A stretch of 64,000 nucleotides of DNA from Bradyrhizobium sp. PSBB068 (GTDB taxonomy: Bacteria > Pseudomonadota > Alphaproteobacteria > Rhizobiales > Xanthobacteraceae). The notes below the pieces were generated by a model. It was given only the letters and a program-made list of their open reading frames with translations, searched no databases and was not told the origin of the DNA. The stretch spans positions 6,272,001 through 6,336,000 of the forward strand of contig CP069300.1 of assembly GCA_016839165.1 (NCBI GenBank). Reading direction: 5' to 3'. This document shows, in pieces, positions 54,701 through 62,021 of the stretch. Every line of letters starts with the position of its first letter. Within the stretch, counting starts at the first letter, position 1. The position numbers and the translations under genes were made by a program.

Positions 54701-57700
54701 TACCGCTGAGATCGTGACGTCGACCGGTATCGGCGTGTCGTACACCAGCGAGGTGAAATTCAGCGTCAGCGCCGTCGGCAAGGGCTGGCCTGCGGGAATG
54801 GTCATGGCCTGCTTCAGCTTCACGGCCAAAGGCGCCGACATGCCCGCGGGCAGTACACCGCCGGCAAGTTCGGCATTCTCGCCGATCAGGATGTTGCCGG
54901 GCGTCGAGATCGTCAGCGTGCCGCCGCCGCTGACACCCCAGGCACGGATCGCGCCGTCGAGAACAAGATTTCCATCGCCCGGCGTGCCGGCGTTCTGCTG
55001 GGTGTGGCCCGCAATGATCGTGACGTTGCCGCCCTTGCCGCCCTGCGTCTTGCCGTTGATGAGAACGGCACCGCCGGAGGAGACATCGATCACGCTGCCG
55101 GCCGCGAGCGTGACGTTCTGGGTCGAATCGAAGGTGACATTGCCGCCGTCGAGCAAGCCGAGGCCCGACACACTGGTCGGATCGGTCTGCGCATTGACCC
55201 ACAGGCCGCGCGTGTCGATGGTCGCGCCGGCCTCCAGCGTCAGCGTCGCGCCGCCGGTCGCGTTGGTCAGCGCGATGGTGCCGTTTGCGGTGTTGAGGAT
55301 GTTGCTGACCGTGACGCTGCCGGAGCGCGCGATGATGTCGGCGGCGATATCGACGGTCGGAGCGGTCAGCCTGACCTGCGCGCCCGGCGCAAATTGCAGC
55401 GGCGCGTTGATCGAGATCTTGTTGCCGGTGTTGATGTTGAAGCCGCCGAGGCCAAAACTGTTCAGCGTCGGCGCATCGAACCAGGCCGTGTTGGCACGGT
55501 CGGACGGCAGCGCGGAGGTCAGGCCGAGATTGCCTGAGACCGGCGCGACGTTACCGAACGTCACGTTGGTGTTGTAGGCGTTGGAGAGTCCATAGCGATC
55601 GTACTGCCCAAGCGCCAGCGTGCCGGCGAGCGGCACGGTGGTCTGCGTCAGCTTGTAGCCGTCGCTGATGCCGGCCGGACGCTTGGCAAGCTGCTGCTCG
55701 CCGTCGATCACGTTGGCGAGGATCGTGCCCTCGAACACCGAGGTCGGGGTCGAAAGGAGGAGGCTGCCGGCGTCGCGGCCCATCGTGTAGCCGTTTTCCC
55801 AGCGGCTGCTGCCCTTGCCGAACGGGCTGAGATAGACCTCGACGACGCCCCAATGCGCGTGATTGACGATGAAGCCGTTCGCCACCGCGACATAGGTCAA
55901 ATAGGACGGCGCATTGTCGGCACTGTAGATGCGACCGTCACTGCCGAGCAGCAGCGTCTGCCGCACATAGCCGCTCTGATATTGCACCGCGCCGCCGGAG
56001 ATGTTGAAGAGCGCGCCTTGCTGCGCCACCACTTCCGGCGCCGACAGCGTGATGGTGCCGCCGACCGCGGTCCATTCGCCGATCTTGTGGCCGGTGTTGT
56101 TGAGATAGCCGGAGACTTCGAGCAGTCCGCCCGCGGTGTAATAGCGGTCGGTCGCATAGCCGCCGGTGCCGGCCGGCACCAAAGTGAGATCACGGGCATC
56201 GATCCACATGTTGCTGTTGAGCAGCGTGCCGCTGTCGCGGTTCTGCGGGCTGTCGCGCAGCTCGTTGCCCTGGACATTGACCTTGATCGCATTGGCCGAC
56301 ACCGGCAGCACGGTGCCGGTGGTGCCGGAGACGTCGATGACAGAGCCGGTTTCGGCGAACACCCGCTTACCGGCGGAGGCCGTGACCTGGCCGCCCTGCG
56401 CCATGGTCAGCGAGCCGTTCCTGAAGTCGATGGTGCCGCCGGTGACGATCTCGATGCGCGACTGATCGGGGCGATCCACCAATGTCGAGAGGTTGTCGAA
56501 CTGGCCGGTCGCCAGCAGATTGGGCTTGGCCGAGGCGATCAGCGCATCGCGCTGCGAATTGAACGCGGTCGCGGTCGGATCGATGCCCGAGACCAGCGCG
56601 GCCGCGGCATCGGTCTCCGGCAGGATCAGGCTGATGCCGTTACTGGTCAGCGTAACGCTGCCGCTTGTATCGGACGCCGAGTTGAGCAGATGAATGGTGC
56701 CGCGCTGGTTGACCGAGGTGGTGGAGACGAGGATGCCGTCCTGGGTGACGGCATGGCCGGCCAGAGTGATGTCGCCCTGCTGGGCCAGCACCAGGCCGGT
56801 GTTGGTGACCGTGCCGCTGCTGCTGCCGCTGCGCAGCAGCGGCGCGATCTCGTTGCCGCGTGTGGTCGAGTTCTGGTTGGCGTTGGTGCCGTAACCGGCG
56901 CGCAGGATGAAATCGTCGCCGGCCGCGAACTGGGTCTGGCCCTTCGGCGTAGTGATGGCGCCGGCGTTGTTGACCTCGGTGCCCATCAGCAGCACGAAGC
57001 CGCCGCCCGCCGTCACCGAGGACGGCGCATTGGTGGTGATCAGCGCGCCGCTCTCGACCACGATCTTGCCGCCCGCGCCGGTGAAGTTCGGCACATAGAC
57101 GTTGCCGCTCTGGCTCGCATAGATGCCATTACCGAACTGGCCGTCGGTGATGTTGGCGCTGGAGGCGATCAGCGAGCCGACATTGATCTGGCTTGCGCCG
57201 CCGAAGATGATGCCGTTCTGGTTGATCACCAGCACCTGGCCGGGAGCGGTGATGCGGCCGAGGATCTGGCTCGGCCCGGTGTTGCCGACGACGCGGTTCA
57301 GCGCGGTCCAGTTGCCGGCCTGCTGGTTGAAGTTGAGCGTGGTCTGGCTGCCGACGTTGAAGCTTTGCCAGTTGAGGATTGCCTGCGGCGCGGTCTGGTT
57401 GACGGTCACCGTGGTCTGGCCGCCGCTCGCGGTCTGGCTCGGCAGCGCGGCGCCTTGCCAGAGGGCCGAGCCGGGCACGGCGCCCGGTGCAACCTGAAGC
57501 CCGCCCACGGCAAGACCGTTCGGCACCGCCACCTGCGGCAGCGTGGTGGATCGCTGCGAGGCGGCAGCCGCGCCGCGGGCCGCCGCCTGCGCGGCCTGTA
57601 GCGCCTGGATGGCCTGGGTCGCCCGGGTCAGCGCGCCCTGGCTCTGCCTCGCGACTTCGGTTGCCTGCTGGGCCGCGGCGGTGGCGCCGTCGCTGGCGAT

Positions 57701-57904
57701 CGTCGGCGCCGAATTGATCGCCCCGAAATTGCCGAACGGCCGCGCGGATGCATCCTCGAGCCCGGTCAGCAGCAGCGCCAGCGTGCTGGTTCCAGCGAGC
57801 AGCATCGAGCGGGACACCAATCCGATCCGCTGCCGCGGCGGAAGCGGCGCAACCCGGCGCTGAGCGAGGCGGGAACGGCGGGCAACGCGCTGACGAGACG
57901 GCAT
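45725..57904 (-). CDS. Giant filamentous haemagglutinin-like exoprotein
   Basis: A protein of about 4059 residues. A long basic head and signal (SMLLAGTSTLALLLTGLEDA) precede a TPS/haemagglutination-activity domain at about residues 155-290 (TVTVNQTAPQAILNWQSFNV, VGNTGPSQILGRITAPGQVL, INQNGIIFGGASQINVGSLI). Thousands of residues of Gly/Ala/Ser/Thr/Asn-rich beta-helix repeats follow. The C-terminal end (LGTIDAGEAGIRVSGNVNLA, then SIIIVEVMGYGGG) looks like the DUF3739 tail of this class. The ATG at 57904 follows AGGGGACAT. No TpsB gene is in the window. Upstream on the same strand are FecR, ECF sigma and STN-TonB genes, so surface-signal control is likely. Probable role: adhesion or a very large surface fibre. 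Confidence 0.9.
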   Translation of the reverse strand: MPSRQRVARRSRLAQRRVAPLPPRQRIGLVSRSMLLAGTSTLALLLTGLEDASARPFGNFGAINSAPTIASDGATAAAQQATEVARQSQGALTRATQAIQALQAAQAAARGAAAASQRSTTLPQVAVPNGLAVGGLQVAPGAVPGSALWQGAALPSQTASGGQTTVTVNQTAPQAILNWQSFNVGSQTTLNFNQQAGNWTALNRVVGNTGPSQILGRITAPGQVLVINQNGIIFGGASQINVGSLIASSANITDGQFGNGIYASQSGNVYVPNFTGAGGKIVVESGALITTNAPSSVTAGGGFVLLMGTEVNNAGAITTPKGQTQFAAGDDFILRAGYGTNANQNSTTRGNEIAPLLRSGSSSGTVTNTGLVLAQQGDITLAGHAVTQDGILVSTTSVNQRGTIHLLNSASDTSGSVTLTSNGISLILPETDAAAALVSGIDPTATAFNSQRDALIASAKPNLLATGQFDNLSTLVDRPDQSRIEIVTGGTIDFRNGSLTMAQGGQVTASAGKRVFAETGSVIDVSGTTGTVLPVSANAIKVNVQGNELRDSPQNRDSGTLLNSNMWIDARDLTLVPAGTGGYATDRYYTAGGLLEVSGYLNNTGHKIGEWTAVGGTITLSAPEVVAQQGALFNISGGAVQYQSGYVRQTLLLGSDGRIYSADNAPSYLTYVAVANGFIVNHAHWGVVEVYLSPFGKGSSRWENGYTMGRDAGSLLLSTPTSVFEGTILANVIDGEQQLAKRPAGISDGYKLTQTTVPLAGTLALGQYDRYGLSNAYNTNVTFGNVAPVSGNLGLTSALPSDRANTAWFDAPTLNSFGLGGFNINTGNKISINAPLQFAPGAQVRLTAPTVDIAADIIARSGSVTVSNILNTANGTIALTNATGGATLTLEAGATIDTRGLWVNAQTDPTSVSGLGLLDGGNVTFDSTQNVTLAAGSVIDVSSGGAVLINGKTQGGKGGNVTIIAGHTQQNAGTPGDGNLVLDGAIRAWGVSGGGTLTISTPGNILIGENAELAGGVLPAGMSAPLAVKLKQAMTIPAGQPLPTALTLNFTSLVYDTPIPVDVTISAVPTAPTGAIWTVPKGMDALQSRTSNGGTNYWSPGDVIPVGTVITGWSGNGRIPAGTTIPSNVFPNGIPITPYQITYAAGSIQSTPMTYPVGTIIPAGVVLPQTVQITPAAALNPAFFTAGFSSYDINGGLGVVVASNTVIAAAMPVYRFTANSYAAATGSDPSSALTLWTPPLFTADSVKAAVTQRGGASLTLRSLVRSGSGPLAGGGAIVVGDGASISVDPGQSITLDAFGQISVFGNLTARGGSITLVNDAYSSPVLAGLNFDLNGNGRGVSVWVDAAARLDVSGLAYQASDTSGHLFGRATDGGAITINGGGAFVILRPGAELNADGTHVAIDLAAGGAASSTQPQMVTTNGGSVTLASQSGLYLDGDIHAFSGGSGASGGNLSIALTTPIFKMSTFPNSTAPSNVIVPSLMTVVQGRPDSLLPADIAPGTDASHLAFGQATVSADMVKAGGFDSLTLISGDYMQFSGNVSLALGRSLTLTAAAFTSGAPVSGPIDSSMAAATGSVKLSAPYILFAESVANIPDGTISGSIRNPRSAVLPTNAIFEADAGQIDIQGLIQFSAAAPNSMYAPGFSDIRFASKGDIRFLASGAAGQATTLSTDWNLALIAAQIYPATGAVAVVTAGQSNFTAAQSDQPPTLTIGRSTDTIPDAPLSAFGSLALAAPVVEQGGIVRAPFGVVVLGNNNPYDNRISTQRVDILPGSLTSVSMAGLTIPYGGTVDGVTYSYNGNSVRPFDLTNSGTNWVQSGILLDGQSIKVASGAILDMSGGGMLSGAGFVSGRGGSINVLNAPLVNANPTTPVSKASDKVYAILPGYKSGYAPVAPENGAGDPVVGQQVTIPAGVPGLPAGTYTLLPSNYALLPGAYRVELAGTNTTPVASPISIGNGTYAASVSTGIANTAIRATLPVTALITAGKSVRNYSQYNEQGYSDFLTANVTRFGGVRPLLPADGKGLVLLFETPTSPTGESALTFNGTALFQGAQDGNAGQVTLMRVGEIYADVPTAGFNGVSVRASDLNAIAAPRLTVNGSMLINNGTLLFLSAYLSNLYIRDGVSLNAGELFFVGNNIVVGNDVTLSTIGQGAAPFDSVSTGMSYSANSLTVLALSNGKLNFLGSGAGTGSITIGAGSQLYSEGTLALATNGASSIDPTAHFGSSNIALAVGSINIGDAATVAAAGAPSGLLFDQTLFNTLLHGDPLHAAPALKSITLSAANAINLFGSAGLDATGSGVDFVLNTPAIYGYGATGDHSVIAANKITWNGVPGATPPAIVAGGAGTGSGTLDLVADEIDFGKFASLDNSSVSRVIYGFNNVNITGRSRIVSAGNGKLFVYKSPSSSSADVFGQSGTGGSLTLSTPLLTGVQKSIMAYAAGGALNVAAPAGTAPSSATSSVAGAEIDLTGNSVAIASTILLPSGKLVVNATGDIALGGGSRIDLSGQPSTIQKATVYGFGGTAIFNSTQGSLTQAAGSVIDVSAINANAGSISISAGNGLVALNGVLHGGAAAGYGSGDFSVVAGTLDFAALNALLNAGGFFDARSFDIKTGDLAIGDGVKARNVTVSVDGGSLTVAGTIDASGFAPGTIRLSAGNGLTLASNAVLDAHGTVLQTDSYGQPIEAKNRGHIELTAAGGALTLSPGATMNLTAPNGVAYGDVVLNAQRTGETSGDIAINAAGPLNIKGAYSIALNAFWTYNLPDGSTITQATLDGYDVASTTFISAALGNTGLSARVAGLSAYGSAYHLRPGVQITSSGNLSTSGDIDLAKYRYGANADRDPNSATYGAGEPMALVIRAGGNVTVNGSISDGFRSSPGMPASFTIFDVTNSPYFKQSSSGGYSYWLDQNTDVYVVHDWTIPNDDFYNWWTFNWWYNLVDSNNHAYNPGDTVPAGTILSISNSYGAFAFEPGNMPTVAIVNSPAIPGASATAAGAFMLAPGSLSASVRLVAGADLAAADQRALQAPQALNGRGNLSLSDPAYNSSLNGTFFSVLRTGTGSLDLLAGGSFSEATPYGVYTAGTQSAPFLAADGSNPYDVIGTASRGGVHAWYPEHGGDVLLVAQGDVTGNVQIFNNNSRYVDSNLTSNWFGRQGGGQSIDPTAWWVNFGSYAKTSAWNNSLQLIGFQGIGTLGGGNLTLVAGGNAGVTGNGSTGLDLVVASTGRVLCDGTLVQTGGGDLTVRIGGKLNSVVPTYGVQVPDYYGSITNLRGDIAVNAGAIGGLAPNLGGATFTSYDPRAVDPNVFKRSMKTPGPIFTPGDGTISITTRGDLVFGGAGDAGMADPVDQNQTPYTVRNADGTTSLVASGGQSRFTLWTPSTAIGLYAAGGDVAALDGNPASGVGSVAFYPGTLIAAAANGDIRFSEPGGTALSFAPIELAPSPFGQLALLAAGSIYGSSQVVAMSGADMSTLATPFHPVFNTTNASNASPTAPNRLTNGIPIAFGPDTPLTNLHAGDNQPALVYAGVDIVDLTIGQVQGMQPQTNLGFLPSPTTWYTAAKPFQIVAGRDIVGTGPTPDAIFNNPDLAFANAGDNSGYVSIIKAGRDIIYQSVTVAGSGLLDVQAGRNLYQGYYGMLQSVGPLFGANTSTRSEGAGIWVLAGVGPTGPNYAGFAKLYFDPANQLPGDGTPLAGSGKVVQTYDRQLIAWLNKMYGFTGSSADALTFFLGLSSEQQSIFVRQIYFAELTAGGREETGALASPRLGSYLRGREAIAALFPSTDAQGKPIAYGGDITMFSGIAPNGTGGTYLANAGIHTDFGGDIQILNPGGKTIIGVEGVAPGASAGLITQGSGNIDVYSLGSVLLGQSRIMTTFGGDIIVWSATGDINAGRGSKTTTIFTPPRRVYDNYGNITLSPTTPSAGAGIATLNPIPEVPPGNIDLIAPLGTIDAGEAGIRVSGNVNLAALQVVNAANIQVQGTSTGVPTVQGPPVGALTAASNTAAASQQAAAPPPKANDQPSIIIVEVMGYGGGSGDQTQPEESPGQKRQRRDKQTYNENSAFQVIGLGDAASSSGR

Positions 57905-58101
57905 GGGATGTCCCCTGGGAACAACGGACGGAACGTTTGCGCAGATCGGATCTGCGCAGGCGCCCGTCACGCGGCTGAACCGCATGCCGGGCTTCTCGTC
58001 CCCAAGGACGCCATCTGATCGGCGGGACCGAACAACAAAATCACGGGCCGCATCACAATTCCCGCGCACACGCGGTGCACGCTTTCATGGCTCGCCAAAC
58101 A

Positions 58102-59085
58102 TCAGCTCAGCAGCACGATGCCGCCCGGCAGATGTCGCGCCTTCGCGCCGAAAATCTGCTGGAACATGGTCAGAATGCCATCGACATTGTCGATGCGGAA
58201 CCGGCCGTTGACGAGACGGCGCTCCAATTCCGCATTCGTCACCATGACCTTGCCCGACCGGTAGCGATTGATCTCCGTCACGACGTTACGGAGCGGCGCG
58301 TCATGAAAGATCAACATTCCGTCGCGCCACGCGGTCACCTCGGCGGGATCGACCGACATCGGCGCGGCGAGGCCGAGCGCCGCATAGCTGACCTGCTGCC
58401 CCGCACGCAGCGTCGCGACAGAGCTGTGACGGTTGACCCGCACCTCGCCATCGAGACAGGTCACCACGCAGGTGCTGCGCTGGTCATGGCGGACGTTGAA
58501 TTGAGCCTGGTGCGCGCGCATCTCGCCGTCGCCGGCAACGACGCGCACCTCGCGGCTCGCAGAGCCCGCCGCGATCACCGCTTCCCCGGTCAAAATCTCG
58601 ATGCGGTCCTGGCTGGCGTCGTCCGATCGAACATTGACGCTGGTTCCGGTGTTCAGCGTCACCTTGACGCCGCCATCGATCGTCAGCTTGCGCTGCTCAC
58701 CGGCAGCGGTGCGATAATCCGCCATGACGTCCTGCAGCGACGGCCACAGCTGCAGCGGAGGCGACACCACGAGATACGCGGCCGCCGTTGTCGCCAGCGC
58801 GCCGCCGAGCACCGCCCGCCGCGTCATTCGCGGCTGTGGCCTTGCCGCAGCCAGGATGGAATCGCCGCGCCGCTTCAGCAGGTTGGCGCCGGCCGGGCCG
58901 AGCTGATCCCACAGCAGGCTGGCCTGCGCCAGCGCCTCCGAATGGGCGCTGCTCTGGTTTCCCCAGCGCTTGGTTTCCTCGATGTCCCGCCGGGTGGCCT
59001 GCCCCGAACCGAGCCGCTGGACGCGCGCAAGCGCCTCGCGCTCGATCGCGGTCAGCTCCTCCGGCGGTTCGTCGCTACGTGTCAT
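58102..59085 (-). CDS. FecR-type anti-sigma regulator with C-terminal STN-like domain
   Basis: A 327-residue single-pass protein. The N-terminal cytoplasmic sigma-binding part includes RRDIEETKRWGNQSSAHSEA (DUF4880-like). An anchor lies at about 88-108 (RRAVLGGALATTAAAYLVVS). A periplasmic FecR domain follows (DYRTAAGEQRKLTIDGGVKV, IEILTGEAVIAAGS, VRVVAGDGEMRAHQAQFNVR). The final 80 residues (FHDAPLRNVVTEINRYRSGK, RFRIDNVDGILTMFQQIF) look like a secretin/TonB short N-terminal domain. I chose the ATG at 59085; the longer frame overlaps the sigma gene. It is 64 bases after the sigma factor and 197 before the giant exoprotein gene. Confidence 0.9.
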   Translation of the reverse strand: MTRSDEPPEELTAIEREALARVQRLGSGQATRRDIEETKRWGNQSSAHSEALAQASLLWDQLGPAGANLLKRRGDSILAAARPQPRMTRRAVLGGALATTAAAYLVVSPPLQLWPSLQDVMADYRTAAGEQRKLTIDGGVKVTLNTGTSVNVRSDDASQDRIEILTGEAVIAAGSASREVRVVAGDGEMRAHQAQFNVRHDQRSTCVVTCLDGEVRVNRHSSVATLRAGQQVSYAALGLAAPMSVDPAEVTAWRDGMLIFHDAPLRNVVTEINRYRSGKVMVTNAELERRLVNGRFRIDNVDGILTMFQQIFGAKARHLPGGIVLLS

Positions 59086-59149
59086 CGATCGGGCGTTTCT
59101 TTCAGAATCACTTCCATCCAAATGCGCAATACTCTCTGACGTTCTCACA

Positions 59150-59692
59150 TCAGGACGTTTCCCGCGGTGCCGGACCGAAACGCCTCGTGACTTTTTTACC
59201 AAACCGCTTGGCGCAATGTTCGAGCGCGGCTTTCAACTCGAGCTCCACCAACCGCTGGGAAACCCCAAGACGCTCGGCGATTTCCCGGAGCGGGGTACCC
59301 TCCAGGCGGGATGCCAGCAGGATCGTCCGGCGGCGCGGCGTCAGCTCCTCGAGCACCTGCTCGAGGCGCGCAATCTGCTCGCGCGATTCGACCTCCCGCT
59401 CCGGCCCGGGCGCCGCGTCGACGATCTCGAGCATCGGCTGCACCTCGAACCGCTTGATCCGCCGCGTCTCCTGGCGCTCCCGGCTGATCGCAAGATTGAG
59501 CGCGCTGCGCAGCAGATAGCCGATCGGGCTGTCCACCACGCCCGGGCCGTTCTTGTCACGAAGGTGCAACCAGGTCTCGTGCAGGGTTTCGCGCGCTTTC
59601 TCGTCGCCGAGCCGCCTTGCGAGGCGGCGGCGAAGCTCGTCGTAGCGCTCGACGAGCACCTGCCTAAGCGTCGTCCAGGTGGTTTCCGTCAT
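59150..59692 (-). CDS. ECF RNA polymerase sigma factor (FecI-like)
   Basis: A 180-residue sigma-70 family protein of ECF size. Region 2 includes EKARETLHETWLHLRDKN and VDSPIGYLLRSALNLAISRE (about 30-75). Region 4 has the helix-turn-helix LTPRRRTILLASRLEGTPLR and IAERLGVSQRLVELELKAAL (about 117-155). Its start overlaps the stop of the STN-TonB gene (ATGA at 59689-59692), and the FecR-type regulator follows, the classic surface-signalling pair. Likely targets are the giant exoprotein gene and possibly the TonB-dependent receptor. Confidence 0.93.
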   Translation of the reverse strand: MTETTWTTLRQVLVERYDELRRRLARRLGDEKARETLHETWLHLRDKNGPGVVDSPIGYLLRSALNLAISRERQETRRIKRFEVQPMLEIVDAAPGPEREVESREQIARLEQVLEELTPRRRTILLASRLEGTPLREIAERLGVSQRLVELELKAALEHCAKRFGKKVTRRFGPAPRETS

Positions 59693-60423
59693 CGCGCAAC
59701 CAGTCCCTGGCGCTGCGGCTCACGTGCAGCGCAGTCGCCGGTCTCGGAAGGCGGCCGCGGCGAAACCGCCATCATGACGGGCTGCGGCATGTCCGGTGGC
59801 GGCGGCCGGCCGATCACGACCGCACGCAACATGGCGGCGATCGCCCGGTCGCGCGCGCTGTCGTCGGTCGAGCCAAGCAGTTGGGGCTGCAGCACTTCAC
59901 CGCCATGCCCGATCCAGAACCTGAACTTGATCCGATATCCTCCCGGCGTGGTCAGCGCGGATCGGCAGAATGCATCCTCGACGCTGCTCTGGACGACCGC
60001 AAGATAGGGCATGAAGCTGCGCATCGACGTGGTCTGCGGCGTGGTGGCCGCGGGCACGATCGTGAAGGCGTTGGTCGCGGCATAGACCGCGACCAGGCCG
60101 GTCCCTTCGAGCAGAAGCTGCAAAGCCATGTCAGGCGCCATCGATCCCTTGACGGCCTGTGCGCGGCGTCCTCCGGCCAGCGTGGCGTCGTAGACGACCT
60201 GCAGACCTGTCGCCGCGCTGTAGGCATCGAGCGCCGAGACCAAGGGCTGCCCCCCGATATCGAAGTCGACCGTTGCCGGCGTTCGAACTGATTCAGGACC
60301 CCCCGCCATCGCTACCGTCTGGATATTCCCGGCAACGAGAGTGCCTATGACCAGGGCGAGAAAGCGCTGCCACATCCGATCATGCTTTGCGCGCAGCTCA
60401 ATCTTCCGACCAACAAAGTGCAT
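59689..60423 (-). CDS. STN domain-TonB C-terminal domain hybrid protein
   Basis: A 244-residue exported protein. After the signal (FLALVIGTLVAGNIQTVAMA) comes a secretin/TonB short N-terminal (STN) domain at about 50-125 (DFDIGGQPLVSALDAYSAAT, LQVVYDATLAGGRRAQAV, LLLEGTGLVAVYAATNAF). A TonB-like C-terminal domain follows at about 145-225 (YRIKFRFWIGHGGEVLQPQL, MLRAVVIGRPPPPDMPQPVM). STN domains of receptors normally contact FecR; here the domain is free of a receptor. The ATG at 60423 is used; the ATG at 60375 (MWQRFLAL) gives a more standard signal peptide and may be the true start. It heads the sigma/anti-sigma operon. Confidence 0.83.
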   Translation of the reverse strand: MHFVGRKIELRAKHDRMWQRFLALVIGTLVAGNIQTVAMAGGPESVRTPATVDFDIGGQPLVSALDAYSAATGLQVVYDATLAGGRRAQAVKGSMAPDMALQLLLEGTGLVAVYAATNAFTIVPAATTPQTTSMRSFMPYLAVVQSSVEDAFCRSALTTPGGYRIKFRFWIGHGGEVLQPQLLGSTDDSARDRAIAAMLRAVVIGRPPPPDMPQPVMMAVSPRPPSETGDCAAREPQRQGLVAR

Positions 60424-60525
60424 GAGGCGCCGCCTTGATCCCCAAGCCCCAGCGGAACAGCACGATCCATCGGCGATCGATACAGCCGTTCGTCAAGTCA
60501 GCGGCAGGCGCAACATAGAAAGAGA

Positions 60526-62019
60526 TTATGACAATCTGCTAACACGGGCGTCGACCGCGCAAGACCGCACCTTGCGCCGCAGCCGGCGCCATCCGATCAC
60601 GATACCGCTGATCGAGACGACCGTGCCGACCACGGACAGCAGCCACACCACGACGTCGCGCGCCGGCCAGATGCGCAGCAGCAACGGGAAGTCGAGGCTG
60701 TGCAGCGCGTTGAACAGCCAGCGATACGATCGTCGGCTGTCGTCGCTGCGGTCGAGGATCTCGGCGGTGACCGGAGAGATGTGCAGCCAGGTGTGGGCCG
60801 GATCGTCGAAGCCGATCCGCAACACCGGAAGCTCGCGCTGATGATGCAGCGTGTACCAATACGCATCCGGCTCATCGAGTTGATGCACCGATGTCATCGC
60901 AGCGCCCGGCATCGCGCGTCGGGCGGCCGCGATGATCTCGTCCCGCGGGAGCGCCACGGGCGCGCCGGTTGCCGGATCGGCGAGGCTGCGACGGCCGCTG
61001 CTGTCGTCGAGCAACATCAGCGGGCGTCCGCCGATCCAGACGAAGCGCGCCTCCACTGCCGATATCGACGGCGGCGACCGGAACTCGGCGACGATGTCGG
61101 GCGCATCATGGCCGCTGTAGCCGGTCGCGATCTCACGCGTCATGCCGCGCCCGGAGAACGCACCGCCGGGATTGAGCGACAGCCAGCCGCTGAACATCCA
61201 GGTGAAGACGAAGATGCCGCCGACGAGGCCCGCGATATGATGCCAGCCCATCCAGCCGCGATAGGGCGAGACGGCGCCATCGGCGTAGCGGCGCGTCAGC
61301 CGCAGCCGGAGAATGCCGATCCAGAATCCGGTGACCGCGACCACGAGGCAGATGCCCGAGATCCACAGCACGACGTCCCGCCACAGCGGGCCGTCCTTGC
61401 GCAGCACGGTCGGATAGATCCAGTGCGGGATCGATCCGAGCCAGTTCCAGATCCGTTCGCGCCGCGTGGTATCGAGCGCGATCTCGCCGCTGCGCGCGGA
61501 GACGTAGAGCTCGGTGCCGTCGGCATCACCGAGGCCGATCCGATAGAGCGGCCGCAACGGATCGAAGCGCGCGGTGACCGACCATTGATCGCGCGTCACC
61601 GTGTCGAGCAATTGTGGCTGCGCCGCATGCGAGTGATGGCCGGCGATCGCAAGCGCCTGATCCGGCGTGATGTGATCGATCACGCGGCCATCGGTCGCCG
61701 AGATGGTGCCGGCGGCGCCCTTCCAGCCGGTCACGCGATAGACCGGCGTATCATCCATCATCGAGAGCCGCAGGTCGCGCGGATAATGCTCTGCGCCCGC
61801 AATCGCCATCGCGCGATCCGGCGCGACCTGCACCTTGTTCCAGAGAATGAGCGGGAGCGCAGCGAGGCGCTCGCCGTCGGTGAGGCGTGGAAACGCGACA
61901 TACATCATGACGAGGCCCGAGATGAACCACATCGCGAACAAGAGGCACGTCGCAATGCCGATCCAGCGATGGACGACATAGAGCCACCGCCGCCCTCGCC
62001 GGATCAGAGCCTTGCGCAT
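60526..62019 (-). CDS. PepSY-domain inner-membrane protein
   Basis: A 497-residue protein with four membrane regions: about 12-43 (WIGIATCLLFAMWFISGLVM), 206-230 (VVLWISGICLVVAVTGFWIG), 246-270 (HIAGLVGGIFVFTWMFSGWL) and 452-478 (VVWLLSVVGTVVSISGIVIG). Between them are periplasmic PepSY regions (ITPDQALAIAGHHSHAAQ). Histidines at helix ends (VHRWIG, GWHHIAG) could bind heme. Proteins of this kind beside siderophore receptors are thought to reduce ferric siderophores. I chose the ATG at 62019, two bases after the receptor stop. The gene is co-transcribed with the TonB-dependent receptor. Confidence 0.87.
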   Translation of the reverse strand: MRKALIRRGRRWLYVVHRWIGIATCLLFAMWFISGLVMMYVAFPRLTDGERLAALPLILWNKVQVAPDRAMAIAGAEHYPRDLRLSMMDDTPVYRVTGWKGAAGTISATDGRVIDHITPDQALAIAGHHSHAAQPQLLDTVTRDQWSVTARFDPLRPLYRIGLGDADGTELYVSARSGEIALDTTRRERIWNWLGSIPHWIYPTVLRKDGPLWRDVVLWISGICLVVAVTGFWIGILRLRLTRRYADGAVSPYRGWMGWHHIAGLVGGIFVFTWMFSGWLSLNPGGAFSGRGMTREIATGYSGHDAPDIVAEFRSPPSISAVEARFVWIGGRPLMLLDDSSGRRSLADPATGAPVALPRDEIIAAARRAMPGAAMTSVHQLDEPDAYWYTLHHQRELPVLRIGFDDPAHTWLHISPVTAEILDRSDDSRRSYRWLFNALHSLDFPLLLRIWPARDVVVWLLSVVGTVVSISGIVIGWRRLRRKVRSCAVDARVSRLS

Positions 62020-62021
62020 GG

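Noticed and set aside
55853..57601. Long plus-strand frames inside the giant exoprotein gene
   Set aside because: They mirror the repetitive Gly/Thr/Asn coding strand and show no domain; the minus-strand frame is continuous for over 12 kb.
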